NCBI GenBank assembly: GCA_034440635.1
Contig: JAOTON010002206.1
Location: 1 to 64,000, forward strand
Source of the DNA: Lepas anatifera
Lineage: Eukaryota > Arthropoda > Thecostraca > Lepadidae
Direction of reading: 5' to 3'
DNA: 64,000 nucleotides
Position numbers and translations under genes: made by a program. Of this stretch, positions 31,206 to 42,042 are shown in pieces. Every line of letters starts with the position of its first letter. Positions within the stretch are counted from its first letter, which is position 1. The notes under the pieces are model-generated. The model was given only the letters and a program-made list of their open reading frames with translations, searched no databases and was not told the DNA's origin.

Positions 31206-31300
31206 GAGGAGAACGACAGCTGCGCCAGTTCCGCATCAATTACAACATCAGTGAAATCTGTGCTCTTTTGGCCGACGAAATTCTTCTGGAGCCAGACCAG
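31206..31300 (+). CDS. Candidate internal exon, unknown protein
   Basis: A 95-nt open stretch is bounded by a pyrimidine-rich acceptor (GTCTCTGCCTTCCAG) and a consensus donor (CAG|GTACGA). In the one open frame it reads GERQLRQFRINYNISEICAL followed by LADEILLEPDQ, a plausible soluble helical sequence. I do not recognise the family. The surrounding DNA is also unusually GC-rich for this area (31020-31300). It could be an internal exon of a plus-strand gene that also uses 47918-48158, but nothing in the sequence proves that link. Chance occurrence remains possible. Confidence 0.35.
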
Positions 31301-31762
31301 GTACGAAACATCGTCGAAGGCATCAGCATGGAGTCGATTATCGGTTATATTCAGTATGCTATATCTGATAAAAATAGGATGATGAGTATGTACAGATGCA
31401 TGAGGGTGTAGCCTTCATGTCTATTCCATGTATTTCGAAGTTCAACCATAAAGCCTTTCACCGTGCTGTGCTTTCAATACATGTCTCTCTGTGGCAGAAC
31501 TGGCCTTATTTATCAGGCATTTCAAATTGGAAGGTGACTGTTTCGAATAGACGTTATGACAGGTACTTTTCCTTCTCACTTTCCTCCTCATCTCAGAGCA
31601 ATCCTCATCCCTTCATCCTATCTTAACCTTACCTGATAGTATCATCCAGTGGCAGAACGAGAATGGGTGATTTTGGAGAATGACTAAAATTGAAAAAGGC
31701 GCCGTGTTTTCTTACTTAATTTCAAAATATCATATGGTATTTTATCGCATGATGGCGCCTGT

Positions 31763-31950
31763 CATTGGCGGGTCCAGGAGAATCTTTTGGGGGAGTCAAA
31801 ACAACATTTTGGGTGGCTCAATCGAGAAATATTGCTAAAACATAGTATTAAAATAAACGGCTGCAATGTTATCCTTTTGGAGGGCAAAATATATCTTTAG
31901 GGTTTGGTGGGGCCACGGCCCCTTTGCCCCCTCCCCTGTATCCGCCAGTG
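31763..31950. mobile_element. 188-bp hAT-like MITE
   Basis: The ends CATTGGCGGGTCCAGG and CTGTATCCGCCAGTG match the MITE at 30214. The flanking 8-mers GCGCCTGT and GTGGCTGT agree at six positions, consistent with an aged target duplication. Confidence 0.75.
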
Positions 31951-32383
31951 GTGGCTGTTTGCGTTGGTAGTGATGTACAATCATAGGCACAAACGGTCTT
32001 GGAGAACGCTATCGAGGCAGTTTGCTGGGAATGGAATTGGAAATATTTACACAGGTCTGTAGTGCTACCATTGAGAAAACAATGAATGACCTCAAATGTT
32101 TGCAGATATCAAGAGGCGGATCAAGGTGAAATGTTGGAGGACGGGGCAAGTAGGGTAAAATCATTAAAATCGGTTAAGATTAGGTACAGTTTGATCGTCT
32201 TCGGTGGTGCCGTGGCACCCTCCCCCCTGGATCGGCCCTTCTCCGATGGTTAGCAGTTTGGGGGACACATTCCCACGCGCCCATTCCCGCTTTTGCTGAC
32301 CATGATTGGTATATTTTCACCAAAAATGTATAAGATACAAAAATAACAGTAGTTAAATCATCCTCAAACTGACCTAAGTCGGC
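31951..32383. other. No gene; possible further MITE debris
   Basis: Contains GGCGGATCAAGG near 32115 and CCCCTGGATCGGCCC near 32226, which resemble worn MITE ends. No exon seen. Confidence 0.4.
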
Positions 32384-32387
32384 TTAA

Positions 32388-33682
32388 CCTTCGCCCGGGT
32401 CAATGGTTTGACCTCCAGAGGTCAAATTAGGTCCCGATAGGCTATTTTCACTTAACTATGCGATGCTTAAGAAAACTAGGCATAAATCTTATCCTTCGCC
32501 CGGGTGGAGGGTCTTTTTAGACCCCTTCGGGTTTTTAACCGTTTTCCGAAGTGACCAAAAAAACGGCGGCGCGCAGCGCTGCCAAACTTGGTATAGCTGT
32601 TCCTTCATTATTTTTACATCTTTCCTGAAACTTTTAGCTCAAGGTCATATCAGGTCAGGTCACCAGGCCAGGTGAAGCCACCTCGCCTAAAAAAATGCTT
32701 AGGACTGCATGACTAAAAGGAGGGTAAATCGATCAAGTTGATACTCATACCACATATTGGGCCCACCAGGAGCTACAACATATTTTCCGGGATTTTTTAT
32801 ATTGGTGACCTAAGGTCATGTGCAGAGCATCGTAAATACATGGAGAAATCACGAAATGAGCTTTTCTTAATAAGTATGAATGGAATCAACTTCAAGCATC
32901 GGTTACGAGTCGCTCTTAGCCCATTTCTGAAGATGATGCCAAAAATTTTTACTTGTGACCTTTGAAAGGTTATCTTAGGTTAAATAAACATTTTTTGGTG
33001 TTTTACTCTATACATTTTGAATAAATAAAGATATAACTTTTATTTTGTCACCGAAGTGTTTGTTTAGTCACTGCAAGTCAAATGATATACATCATGACTA
33101 TACCAGGTCAAGTTGGGTCAGACCGTTGACCTGGGTCAGGTCAAATTCTTAAATTTGACCTGGCATAGCAATATCATATATCATTCGATTCGTATTGACG
33201 AGAGGATTGCAATGGTGCATCAACTATGGCTACATCTTGCTTGGTTTGGAAGTTATTAGCGAAAAAGGAAACGCCCTTATACATGGGTGGCTATGGAGAT
33301 TCCGAAGAACATTCCCAATATTCAGTGACCTGTAGCTCTCTAGGCTTTGACCTGACCCGAAAATTATTGGCACTGTAATGAAAATGCAACTCAAGAGCTT
33401 CCGAATAATGTTAAGAAAATTTTTCTAGCTATCATAGCTTCTGAGATATATGAGGTTTTCTTGGTACACGTTATATTGGCGATTTTGACGTATTTTGACC
33501 TCTGGTGACCTTAATATTGACCTGACGGGAAAAATGACCGAAGTATTTTCGATATAATTTTTGAAAAGCTTTGAATCGGTGTTTTGCGCTTTTTTCTAGC
33601 TCTCTTAGTTTTTGAGATTGTGGGGGTCTTTTTAGCCCCCCACCGGGGCGAAGGTGGCTCGTACCCACCACCGGGGCAAGGC
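32388..33682 (+). mobile_element. TTAA element F, chimera of family 1 and family 3
   Basis: TTAA lies at 32384-32387 and 33683-33686, with ends CCTTCGCCCGGGT and CACCGGGGCAAGGC. The first ~100 bp after the left end match the family-1 interior (TTTGACCTCCAGAGGTCAAA, then 'GGCTATTTTCACTTAACTATGCGATGC'). At about 32493 a second CCTTCGCCCGGGTGG end appears, and the rest is family 3 down to GGGTCTTTTTAGCCCCCC. It therefore joins parts of two families. Confidence 0.65.
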
Positions 33683-33769
33683 TTAACGTAGCCGGTAATA
33701 TAACAGGTAGGTTTGAACCCTCCTCCCTCAGTAGGAGGGGGTATTTGTACGATCTTATCGAAAACTTCG

Positions 33770-33895
33770 TGGTGCCCCTCTTTACCTGTTGAGAGCGGCG
33801 TTCTGGGTCGCCGAGCGTGAGAACTGAACTTGCGGTCCGCTGGCTGAGTTCCCAGCACGCTAGCCCTGAACCGCTCGACACGCCCTGTCGTCCCA
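33770..33895 (-). mobile_element. Possible tRNA-derived SINE head
   Basis: On the minus strand GTCGAGCGGTTCAGGGCTAG resembles a leucine/serine-type tRNA A-box region, and GCAAGTTCAGTTCTCAC lies ~45 bp later in B-box position. No acceptor stem can be drawn, and no second copy was found in the window. Confidence 0.4.
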
Positions 33896-34640
33896 ATACA
33901 AATTTTGGGGGACTTATTGACGCATCTCCTGCCACGATCATATCGCGTCACTAGCCCTGTTAGAAAAGTATCTGGGAGCCAAATTATCGCACTGCGCCCT
34001 TGTCATCCAGGATTCTGGCGTTTGTCTACAACGCAGTTGTTCTGGGTGCTTCAGCATTCCAGTCTGACTACGGCAGTGACCATGACAAGCTTCCTAAAGT
34101 CCTTCAGATATGACCGCTGAACTGAGCCGACCCCGACGTCTCATTAATCTTCTGGATCTGCCCAGGCGGTTTAACTACTCCGGGTGATTGGTGGGGAGTC
34201 CGGGGAAATCTTGCTGGACAACGCTGGGGATTCCCAGTCGTCGTTTCTAGATCACCAAATTTAGGTGTACGAATAATGCCAGTTATAGTGCATCTAACAC
34301 TCAGTATTTAATGTTCACTCTTCCATTTGCAAAGCTGTCCGAGACAGTATGTCTCCTCTTTCCGTGTAGATATGGGTGAGTTTCTGCCGAGTAATAAAAA
34401 GCTTTGATTTTTCCATAAATTCCGAACTTGTTTTCTTCTGTCGTGCTTCTTGGACCAGAAGAACCATCAAATCGTTAGCGGATCCAATATTTCCCATGGC
34501 AGAAGGCACTTTGGTCAGGGGATGCCATTTCGATCCGAAAGTGGGATATTTGGGCCTGGGGACGTCATTTTGACTAGGGCTACAAATCTTTAAGGCGTGA
34601 CCTTTCAGATGGGTGATTGGAAGTATGTGTTCCCTTGCCC

Positions 34641-34660
34641 CCCTCTCTCTCTCTCTCTCT
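34641..34660. repeat. (CT)n microsatellite
   Basis: Nine to ten CT units, followed directly by GGATCCGCC, the terminus type of the MITEs; the other MITE end was not located. Confidence 0.85.
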
Positions 34661-35034
34661 GGATCCGCCTAGGCCTGTTGATGTAACTTCCAAGACCGAT
34701 GAACCCAGGAGCATAGGAAATAGTTAACATCTTGCCGTGACAAGAGCTCGCACATACCTTCAAGGTCAAACGAGATAAAAAGACGTAACTGGGCTCTGCT
34801 GGTAGTTTCTTGGGAAATACTGTGATCACATAGGCGGAAATAGTATCGTATATGTTCTAAATGAATTAAGATCATGAAGCAAATATTTCCTGTGGTATTT
34901 TTAGAATTTTTGATGGCAATTTCATGCCAGGTTATCGATCTACGCAGTCACAATATATGATATTGCGGATATTAACACGATAACTGACATTGTAGTGGCT
35001 GCTGAGCTGAAGGTAAGGGCCCGACTTTATTCCA

Positions 35035-35215
35035 TGACCTTTGACCTTGACCTGTGGCATTGACCTGAAAAATCAGTAACCTTTGCTATGACGTCGTAAC
35101 ATAAGGTACGTCATACGTGGTGGCGTCATCTGAGCGGAAGCACTGGCGTCCATGACCTTGAAAGTAACATTAAACTGTGTCCTTTTATATTGACCTTGAC
35201 CTTCATGTGAGTTAA
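35035..35215 (+). repeat. Dispersed repeat R5, copy 2, with TGACCT(T) cluster
   Basis: TGACCT occurs at 35035, 35042, 35048 and 35061, and TGACCTTGA at 35153 and 35191. From 35088 the segment aligns with the reverse of 30005-30150 (CTATGACGTCGTAACATAAG..., then 'CGGAAGCACTGGCGTC', TGACCTTGAAAGT). The minus-strand reading of TGACCTTGA is TCAAGGTCA. Confidence 0.65.
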
Positions 35216-35835
35216 AGTTAACACATCATCTCGACTATATTCGATTAAAATCGAGTTAGTGATATCAAATTAACCATATAATCATGTACAATTATATGGC
35301 ATTATTGCGTCATTATATGGTTTGATAGAGGCTCGACCCAGCCTAGTAGCTCGTCAGCACTCCACAAATGTCTCTGGAGCCGATAATGGGCTAGCTCAAA
35401 CTTTTGTGCAATCGGAATTTTATGCACAATCGATTATTGGAAAAATCAAGAAGTTAAAATACACCAATCATTTTGGTTTGACCACAGCAGGAGAAGAACT
35501 GCCGGGGAGGGGAGGGGCGAGGACGATATTATCTACCACTATCCTTGCCAAATTCCGGACTCCACTGCAGTGAAAACTTTCATTCGTATGTAACAGTTAC
35601 ATGCAGGGCATGGGGTCTTGCAATGTTCCTGGCAAACTTTAGAATACCACTAACTTTCACTTGTACGATTATCTTAACTACTCCTTTTTCTGTGCGAAAC
35701 TTACTGCAATGCCTCGATTTTTCTCCTTCCCTTTTAGCACAATATTTGTTTATATGACTGTTGGTATGTTCTCGGCTTAACGTGCGTCTGTTAAGACAAG
35801 AATGTGATATCTGAACCGGGTTCATGACCCAATGG

Positions 35836-35965
35836 CAGTGGCGGACACAAGGGGGATACAAAGGGGGTTAGAGGGGCTCCCCCGCTCCGAAGAATCAGAG
35901 TGCCTACAGTAAATGCATAGCCGGAGGCTGGTGGGAGGCGATGGCATGATCCGAGGACTGGACCT
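35836..35965 (+). mobile_element. hAT-like MITE, left half
   Basis: It begins CAGTGGCGGACACAAGGGGG and shares an inner block (GCATAGCCGGAGGCTGG against GCTTAGCCGAAGGCTGG) with the MITE at 40154. No matching right end is visible. Confidence 0.6.
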
Positions 35966-37615
35966 GTCGTAGTTTGGGTCCAGGAGACAGTGCGGCTCGG
36001 CAGGCGATCGATCAGCAGACGTGACAAGCGGAATACCACCGCGGTCATATCGCGAGCCACGCTGGAATGCACGGAATCCGCTGGAATCGATGAGCCAAAT
36101 ACGGCTGCATTCCGTGCTGTTCATGCAAGAACCGTTGTAATTCCCCCTTGTGGTTGGTTTCGCTCTAGGAGATATGTCATCATAGCATGGGCTGATCCAA
36201 GGGGACGAAAGAAATGGTCGCCCCCCCTACACCCTTGGAGCCCTTGTGGACATCGGGGGCTTCCTTCTAAAGCCTACGGGCTTTCTAAGCGCCCTTGAAA
36301 TGCGAATACTTCAGCAAAGGTGTTTTAGAACTGACTTTCACAGGAGCCCCGGACAAAGAGGCCCTTTTTGCGCCTTTGTTTGCCGCCCGTTCCGTGCCGG
36401 CTGTATAGACCTGCGTTCGAAATTTCGGCGGCCCCTCTCCAAACAACAACTCGCTTTTGGCTAAATCTACCCTGTTTCTTTCTGACAAAACTTTTTAAGC
36501 ACCCGCACTCTAAAACACAAAAATTTCCTCGGGACAGCCCCTTGGAATGCACAAAGCCCGCCTTCCCCAAGAGAATACACATTTTAAGGTCAGAAATTCT
36601 ACATTGAAGTTCGTTCTGTTCGTTAAAGAATACCAGCATGTCATTAAACATTATATAAAGGAAAGCAGCTTCACTCATGATAAATACGTTTTCCAAAATA
36701 TTAAAAGCATTACAATATCTAGCAGATGTGAACATTAAGCGTATTTCCAGGTAAATCAAACCATGCACACATTAATGCAGTGTTGCAAGTCATCAAGATC
36801 CATGAAAAGCCTTTTTGGCAGAGATTATCCAAGGGCCTTGATGAGATAAATGTATCTCAATTTCCTAGAACTGATAAATTCGATACCGCAGGTATTTAAC
36901 TTTTAAAAACTATTTCTATTTAAGGCTTGTTTAAGCGGAGTCAGGCATGCCCTTCGCAAAGTCAGGCATGTAGGTAAGTGCGGTTATGTGTCATGCTATC
37001 TTGTAAGTTCTGTGGTGACGCGCTCGATGCAACCACGCTGCTCTGCGTCCAAGGTCCCGGGCATTGCTTGGGGTGGTGTTGGACTTGTGTCCAGTAGCTG
37101 TCGCGCAATCCATCGTTTTTATCTTACGGAAGGATCGGCCTGGTCAGTATTCTGATTAGAACGTAGTTGTTTTATTTGTTGGTGTTTATCGATAATGGTT
37201 TTAAGATTGTAGTGAAAGTTTCGGCTAATGCCATTGTTTTCTTAGCCTAGGAAATTTTCATTTTAAACTGGCCTTCTGAGTTCAGGTGCGTGTTGTTTTT
37301 AAGCTTCTGATTGGAACTGGAGCAGTGATTTTGATACAAACACTCCCAGTTTGGAGAATTAACCGACATACGATGCCTGCAGAGATGGAAAGTCCAGTTC
37401 TTTCACGTTTGACGCACTAATGACAGACAAATAAGCTGTCAAACAAGCTCCCGGGGAGAACCAGTTCTGTTCAGTTTATGTATCTAGCATCCAAGGACCC
37501 ATCGTTAACGTCATTACGGTCGGTCACCTTCACATCAAAATACTGCACTTATTGGTGAGAACATATTTGCTTTATTCGATGTGAGGATTTAATAATAGTT
37601 GGGATTAAGTGACGC
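35966..37615. other. No gene recognised
   Basis: Several overlapping open frames of up to 147 codons occur at 35990-36768, but none shows a known domain or clear splice sites. Composition shifts to AT-rich after 36600. Confidence 0.4.
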
Positions 37616-37772
37616 ACCAACTGCCAAGGTCATACGGCGTCGCCAACTCTCACCCTGTTGGGAGGGATTTTGGGGTATCAGATCGACTTATTCAGAGGCT
37701 CCGCCGGGACTTGAACCCGGGACCGGGGGCTTAGAAGACAGAGATGCTATCCACTAAGCCACCCATCCCCCT
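37616..37772 (-). mobile_element. tRNA-derived SINE family S2, copy 1
   Basis: On the minus strand it starts with GGGGATGGGTGGCTTAGTGG (A box), has a complete T-arm hairpin CCCGGGTTCAAGTCCCGG (B box), and a body ending in GTTGGCGACGCCGTATGACC. The anticodon-loop position reads TTCT-AA, near tRNA-Arg(TCT), but the acceptor stem does not pair, so it is not a tRNA gene. The tail block (CTGCCAAGGTC...GTTGGGAGGGATTTTGGG on the plus strand) recurs at 39147. Confidence 0.75.
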
Positions 37773-37907
37773 ATTTGATGTGGGGAAAGTGCATCTCGGT
37801 CATGCATATTTTATAAGGCTCCTGGTTCAAATACAATGTATGTGTGAAGAGCCTGAAGAGTAGGACCACCAGAAGGGCTTCCACCGACTCGGGAACTATA
37901 TATTTAT

Positions 37908-38165
37908 TTGCACCGTCAGTTTGTTGAAGATACCCCGATGAAGCATGGTGAAAAGACTACTGTCAGTGTTATTCTCCGGCTGCGCAGGTCAGAGCTGACT
38001 GACATTTTACAGATACGGTGCGGTCCAGGGGGCGAGGAGGTTGTCTTGACTTGCCCTGTCAGCGGCCGTTTGCTGCCTTCCCACTCCGGCAACGGTCTCA
38101 ATCCTATCGCGGCAGCGTCCATTTTGGGGTTGCGACCCGCGGCGTCGTCTTACAGAAGGGTCTAA
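37908..38165 (+). other. Open frame of 85 codons, no family
   Basis: A GC-rich open stretch runs over 37960-38160 in several frames. One frame contains SVILRLRRSELTDILQIRCG. No domain recognised and no clean splice borders; listed only because of its composition. Confidence 0.15.
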
Positions 38166-39146
38166 CAAACCCAGGAGTAGAAGCTCCGGGGCTGCCTTCA
38201 GGACTATGTATCTTTAACATGTTACTTCCGTGGGGTATTTTTCATATTAGATTTTTAGACGACGCCAATAACCTCAACGAATCCAGCGGGATAAAAGGAG
38301 TTCCCCAAACCTCTAGGTTTTCGCGGCCGTCTTAAAATACCGTGTATTTCCGATTTGGGGCCATTTTGCCCCTTTCCCCATCAACCGGTGTACGTGCACC
38401 GCTGGCAGTAACGGCCTTGCTCTTTGTAAAATAGTGTTTTAATGTGACGTATTGGTGAGTTACCCCATACAGCCAAAGAAATACGGAGACAGCGAATCGC
38501 TACGTATGGCGCGGTCAGCCCTGGTATACCGGATATACGACAGTCCACCTGGGGTGCCTGGGCACGACCGCTGAGGCGTGCTGAGGCCACACGAACCCAC
38601 GACAGGGTGGATCAGGCCACGCTGACCATGACGAGGGTAACGGGTCTCCGGCTGAAGCTGCTCCTCGTGTTTCCTGTCGCCTTTCCTTATGGTGTGAAGG
38701 CCGAAGGTCCGTTCCGAGACGGGTGTTTGTGTGTGTGGTTCTCGGGTAAACAGTGACGTCTAAGGCTAACGATATGACGACTTTGAGTATTATGTCAACA
38801 AAAACTTACCAAAACTGAGAGAAATATACGGAACGATGATGTTTTTACAGAGCGCTGTACCATACCATGATAATATCATTAAGTTTGTCATTATCGTATT
38901 ACTCCGAACACTATCTTTCAAATACGTTGGCTGAAAACGGTCAGTAATATTTCATTATTTACCATCAGGCATCTTTGCCTACCTCAAATTCTCAATATGC
39001 ATAACTAATGTCCCAAGGGCGAACTTGGTTTCTGATCATTACCTAGGCGGCAAAAGCATGCTAGCTCTTCCGCTGCCCTGTGTAGGCGCCGAGCAGCATT
39101 GTAATATGACAACAGTTATCCTATTTCTAGGGTCTCCTGTATGGAC

Positions 39147-39312
39147 TCGTCGACTGCCAAGGTCGAATGGTGTCGCCAGCTCTATCCTTGTTGGAAGGGA
39201 TTTCGGGTGATGACCTTCTCACCCCTTACCAAGAGAATCCACCGGGCCTTGAACCCGGTTCTTCGCCTGGAAAGCTGGCATGCTGACCACTGCACTCCGT
39301 GTGTACTGCACC
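39147..39312 (-). mobile_element. tRNA-derived SINE family S2, copy 2
   Basis: The minus strand reads TGCAGTGGTCAGCATGCC (A box) and CCGGGTTCAAGGCCCGG (B box in a T-arm stem), with TTTCCAGG at the anticodon position. The body shares ACTGCCAAGGTC and TTGGAAGGGATTTCGGGT with copy 1. The two heads differ more than the bodies, suggesting two subfamilies with different tRNA heads. Confidence 0.72.
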
Positions 39313-40153
39313 GGTGACATGCCAGGTCTGGTTGAGAAGATATGTCTCATATGGTTGATTTTCCAAAAGCTCATACAGAAGTTACGTCGCTCCTGGTATT
39401 TTGACGTTTTGCTTGAAAAACATGTTAGCATCATGATTGTCATAGATTAAAAACACCTGGCCTTTCAAACCAATTTTCCAGAATATCTACTTATCTGTGA
39501 AATTTCATACATGAGCCAGCATTTACAGGCTTTACATTCCTATTTAATTGAGAAATTCCATGAATAGCGAAGCAGCACCGCCAAATACCATCGCTGCTGG
39601 GATAAAAAAGCATGCGCACTGACCGTGGGCAGTGTCGCCAGATTGGTGGTTCACCCTTCAACCTTTAACTATTAACCGTCAAGTTTCCGCAAGGATGGCA
39701 GAGTCGAGGTCCAGAGTGATCACGAGCTATCGCGGTTATTGAGTCCTCTCTGTGGTTGCTACCGACTCGAGCACGAGTCAGTATGAGAGGATTTGACAAG
39801 GCTGAACCGTGGTTAGATGCTGTTTACTGTTTGGCATCCAGCCAAGCATATCGCACTATCATTTCTACTCCGCAAGTGATGCAATTTAGATACGCGATCC
39901 GAATAGGGATTGATTTAGCAAGGCTGTCAGATTTTAGAACATCGGAGCGGGGGAGGGGGCAGGCTATATTTTGGAGCCGTTTCTTTCCAGTCAACGCCAC
40001 AGGACCAATAGTTTAGATCTTGAACATCGGGGTGCATGACATCCTGGCCCCCTGCCCTTACGCCCATGAATTTTAACATGTTGAGCGCACGAAAACTTTC
40101 TGCAGAATACTTGGTGCTACGACCGAGCAGAAAATGGCACAAAAGCCCTGTCC

Positions 40154-40294
40154 CAGTGGCGGATACAAGGGGCCTAGGGGGCCGAAGCCTCCCCCTCCAG
40201 AAATGTCAATGTCTGTAGTAATTGCTTAGCCGAAGGCTGGTCCGAGGCTATGGCTGAGGAGGCTCGAGTCCCCTAAGTCCTGGATCCGCCACTG
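40154..40294. mobile_element. 141-bp hAT-like MITE
   Basis: The ends CAGTGGCGGATAC and GGATCCGCCACTG are inverted partners. The flanking 8-mers do not match, so the duplication has decayed or the true edge is offset. Related to the half copy at 35836. Confidence 0.75.
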
Positions 40295-41740
40295 CCTACC
40301 GCATCTTGCCATGAAAATGTTTCAACAAACTTGGTGAAACGTTAGGAAAATTTGTTGACAGTATGGACCAAAAGTAACAATGATCCCAAATCATAAGGCC
40401 TTTCGTTTCTCGGGAGCAAAGTTTGCTGTCTTCAGTTGGATGGGGACCACTGATCTCCCCTTTTTCGGTTGGTGGCGACGCTGCTGGCAGCAGCTGCAGA
40501 GACTGGATTTTGGCCGCTCTACAGCTAGCAGAGTACACTGAAATCACTGGACAGATCTGCAGAGTCCGAGACCGTAGATGGAAGTCCAGCACGTGTGTGT
40601 TGTGTACACTACGAAGCTCGCGCGGGAGCATCTCCGCTGAGGCCGCTGTGTGCGGTCACTGCTCGGCCTTCAGAGTTCAGGGACAATCGTGCTCACCGCG
40701 TCAACCCTCTCCTTGCAGAAACGACTTGGAATGCAAAAACAAGATTGCGTTGACATTTTACATATGACGCCAGCCGTATGGACTTATACTACCCTGATGA
40801 AACTAGACTCTGAGCAAGATCAATTTGGAAAACGTCTGATGGATTGAGATAGGCAAAATGTTGATTGATGCCGAATTGCCTAACTGGCTGTTGTTTTTTT
40901 TAAGCCGTGGAATTGAGAAGGCAGGAGTGCTCTTCCATACCCGTAATATTTAATCCGACTAGCGTATGCCAAGTCGGTGTTAGGATCCAATAAGGGCCGT
41001 GTCACTCCCCGCTATTAGCTTAATGATCAGTCCTGTTCTCCCTGAGGTTAATTGGTTATTACCTCATTGAAGCATCAAGTGGGCAGGCAGATAGTTAGAA
41101 TACAAACGTTCCAAAAAGATTTATTCCAACTAAGGAATGTTTCTGACTCATATTGGAATTTGACTATCGGAATCAGACGGAGGCTTGCCTCTTCTGCCAA
41201 TTTCTTGAGGATTTTACTGATAACGCCGTACTTGTAAGGGATGAGAGCCTGAAACCGCAAGCTGCTTATAAAAATACGTATAAATATGTGGATGCTCTTT
41301 TTAAGGTATTCGCCTCAAACAAAGCCATGACGATGTCGCGAATTTGGTATCTTCGAAAAATAGCAGTGGTTCGTGTAGCCTGGATATGATATAATAATAT
41401 TGAACAGAAGAGGAGAAGTAATGTTCAGCAATCACTGACAAATCCACAGGAAGAGGGTCAAAGTGTCCTCCGCCACCATCACCACCCTCCCCCTGCCCCT
41501 GTTAGTTTTTGGTTAGTGGTGTTCTGGATTTTGTTGACTATCTGTTGACGCTATTAGGCATTACATCATATATATCATGGCAGTTCATGGATTGATATCG
41601 ACGTGTTTCGAATGTATTTGCTAATACCTAAAATTTTTGCTATTATTAATTTTTGCTATTGCTGAAATTTTTGCTACCTAAATATTTGTTATACCTAAAA
41701 GATATATATATATATGTGTATAGATTAATATATAATAGAA

Positions 41741-41743
<3 letters not shown>
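40295..41743. other. No gene recognised
   Basis: Open frames up to 114 codons (40423-40767) without recognisable domains or splice borders. Confidence 0.4.

Positions 41744-41816
<73 letters not shown>
41744..41816. repeat. (TA)n microsatellite, first block
   Basis: About 36 uninterrupted TA units. Confidence 0.95.
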
Positions 41817-41821
<5 letters not shown>

Positions 41822-41958
41822 GACTGGTTTTGATTCCCAGCTTAGGAGCAATGTTCCAAAGCTGCAAAACTATAATGGCCGATTAACTGATGTATCATTA
41901 CTGGAGGTACGCAGAGACCTAATTGGCATGAGAATGCCCCAGGAAGAAAACTACCGAT

Positions 41959-41960
<2 letters not shown>

Positions 41961-42039
<79 letters not shown>
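41961..42039. repeat. (TA)n microsatellite, second block
   Basis: About 39 uninterrupted TA units, separated from the first block by 144 bp of unique sequence. Confidence 0.95.

Positions 42040-42042
<3 letters not shown>

Noticed and set aside
37691..37772. Functional tRNA-Arg gene
   Set aside because: The T arm is perfect but the acceptor stem does not pair, and the downstream body is repeated at 39147; it is a SINE head.
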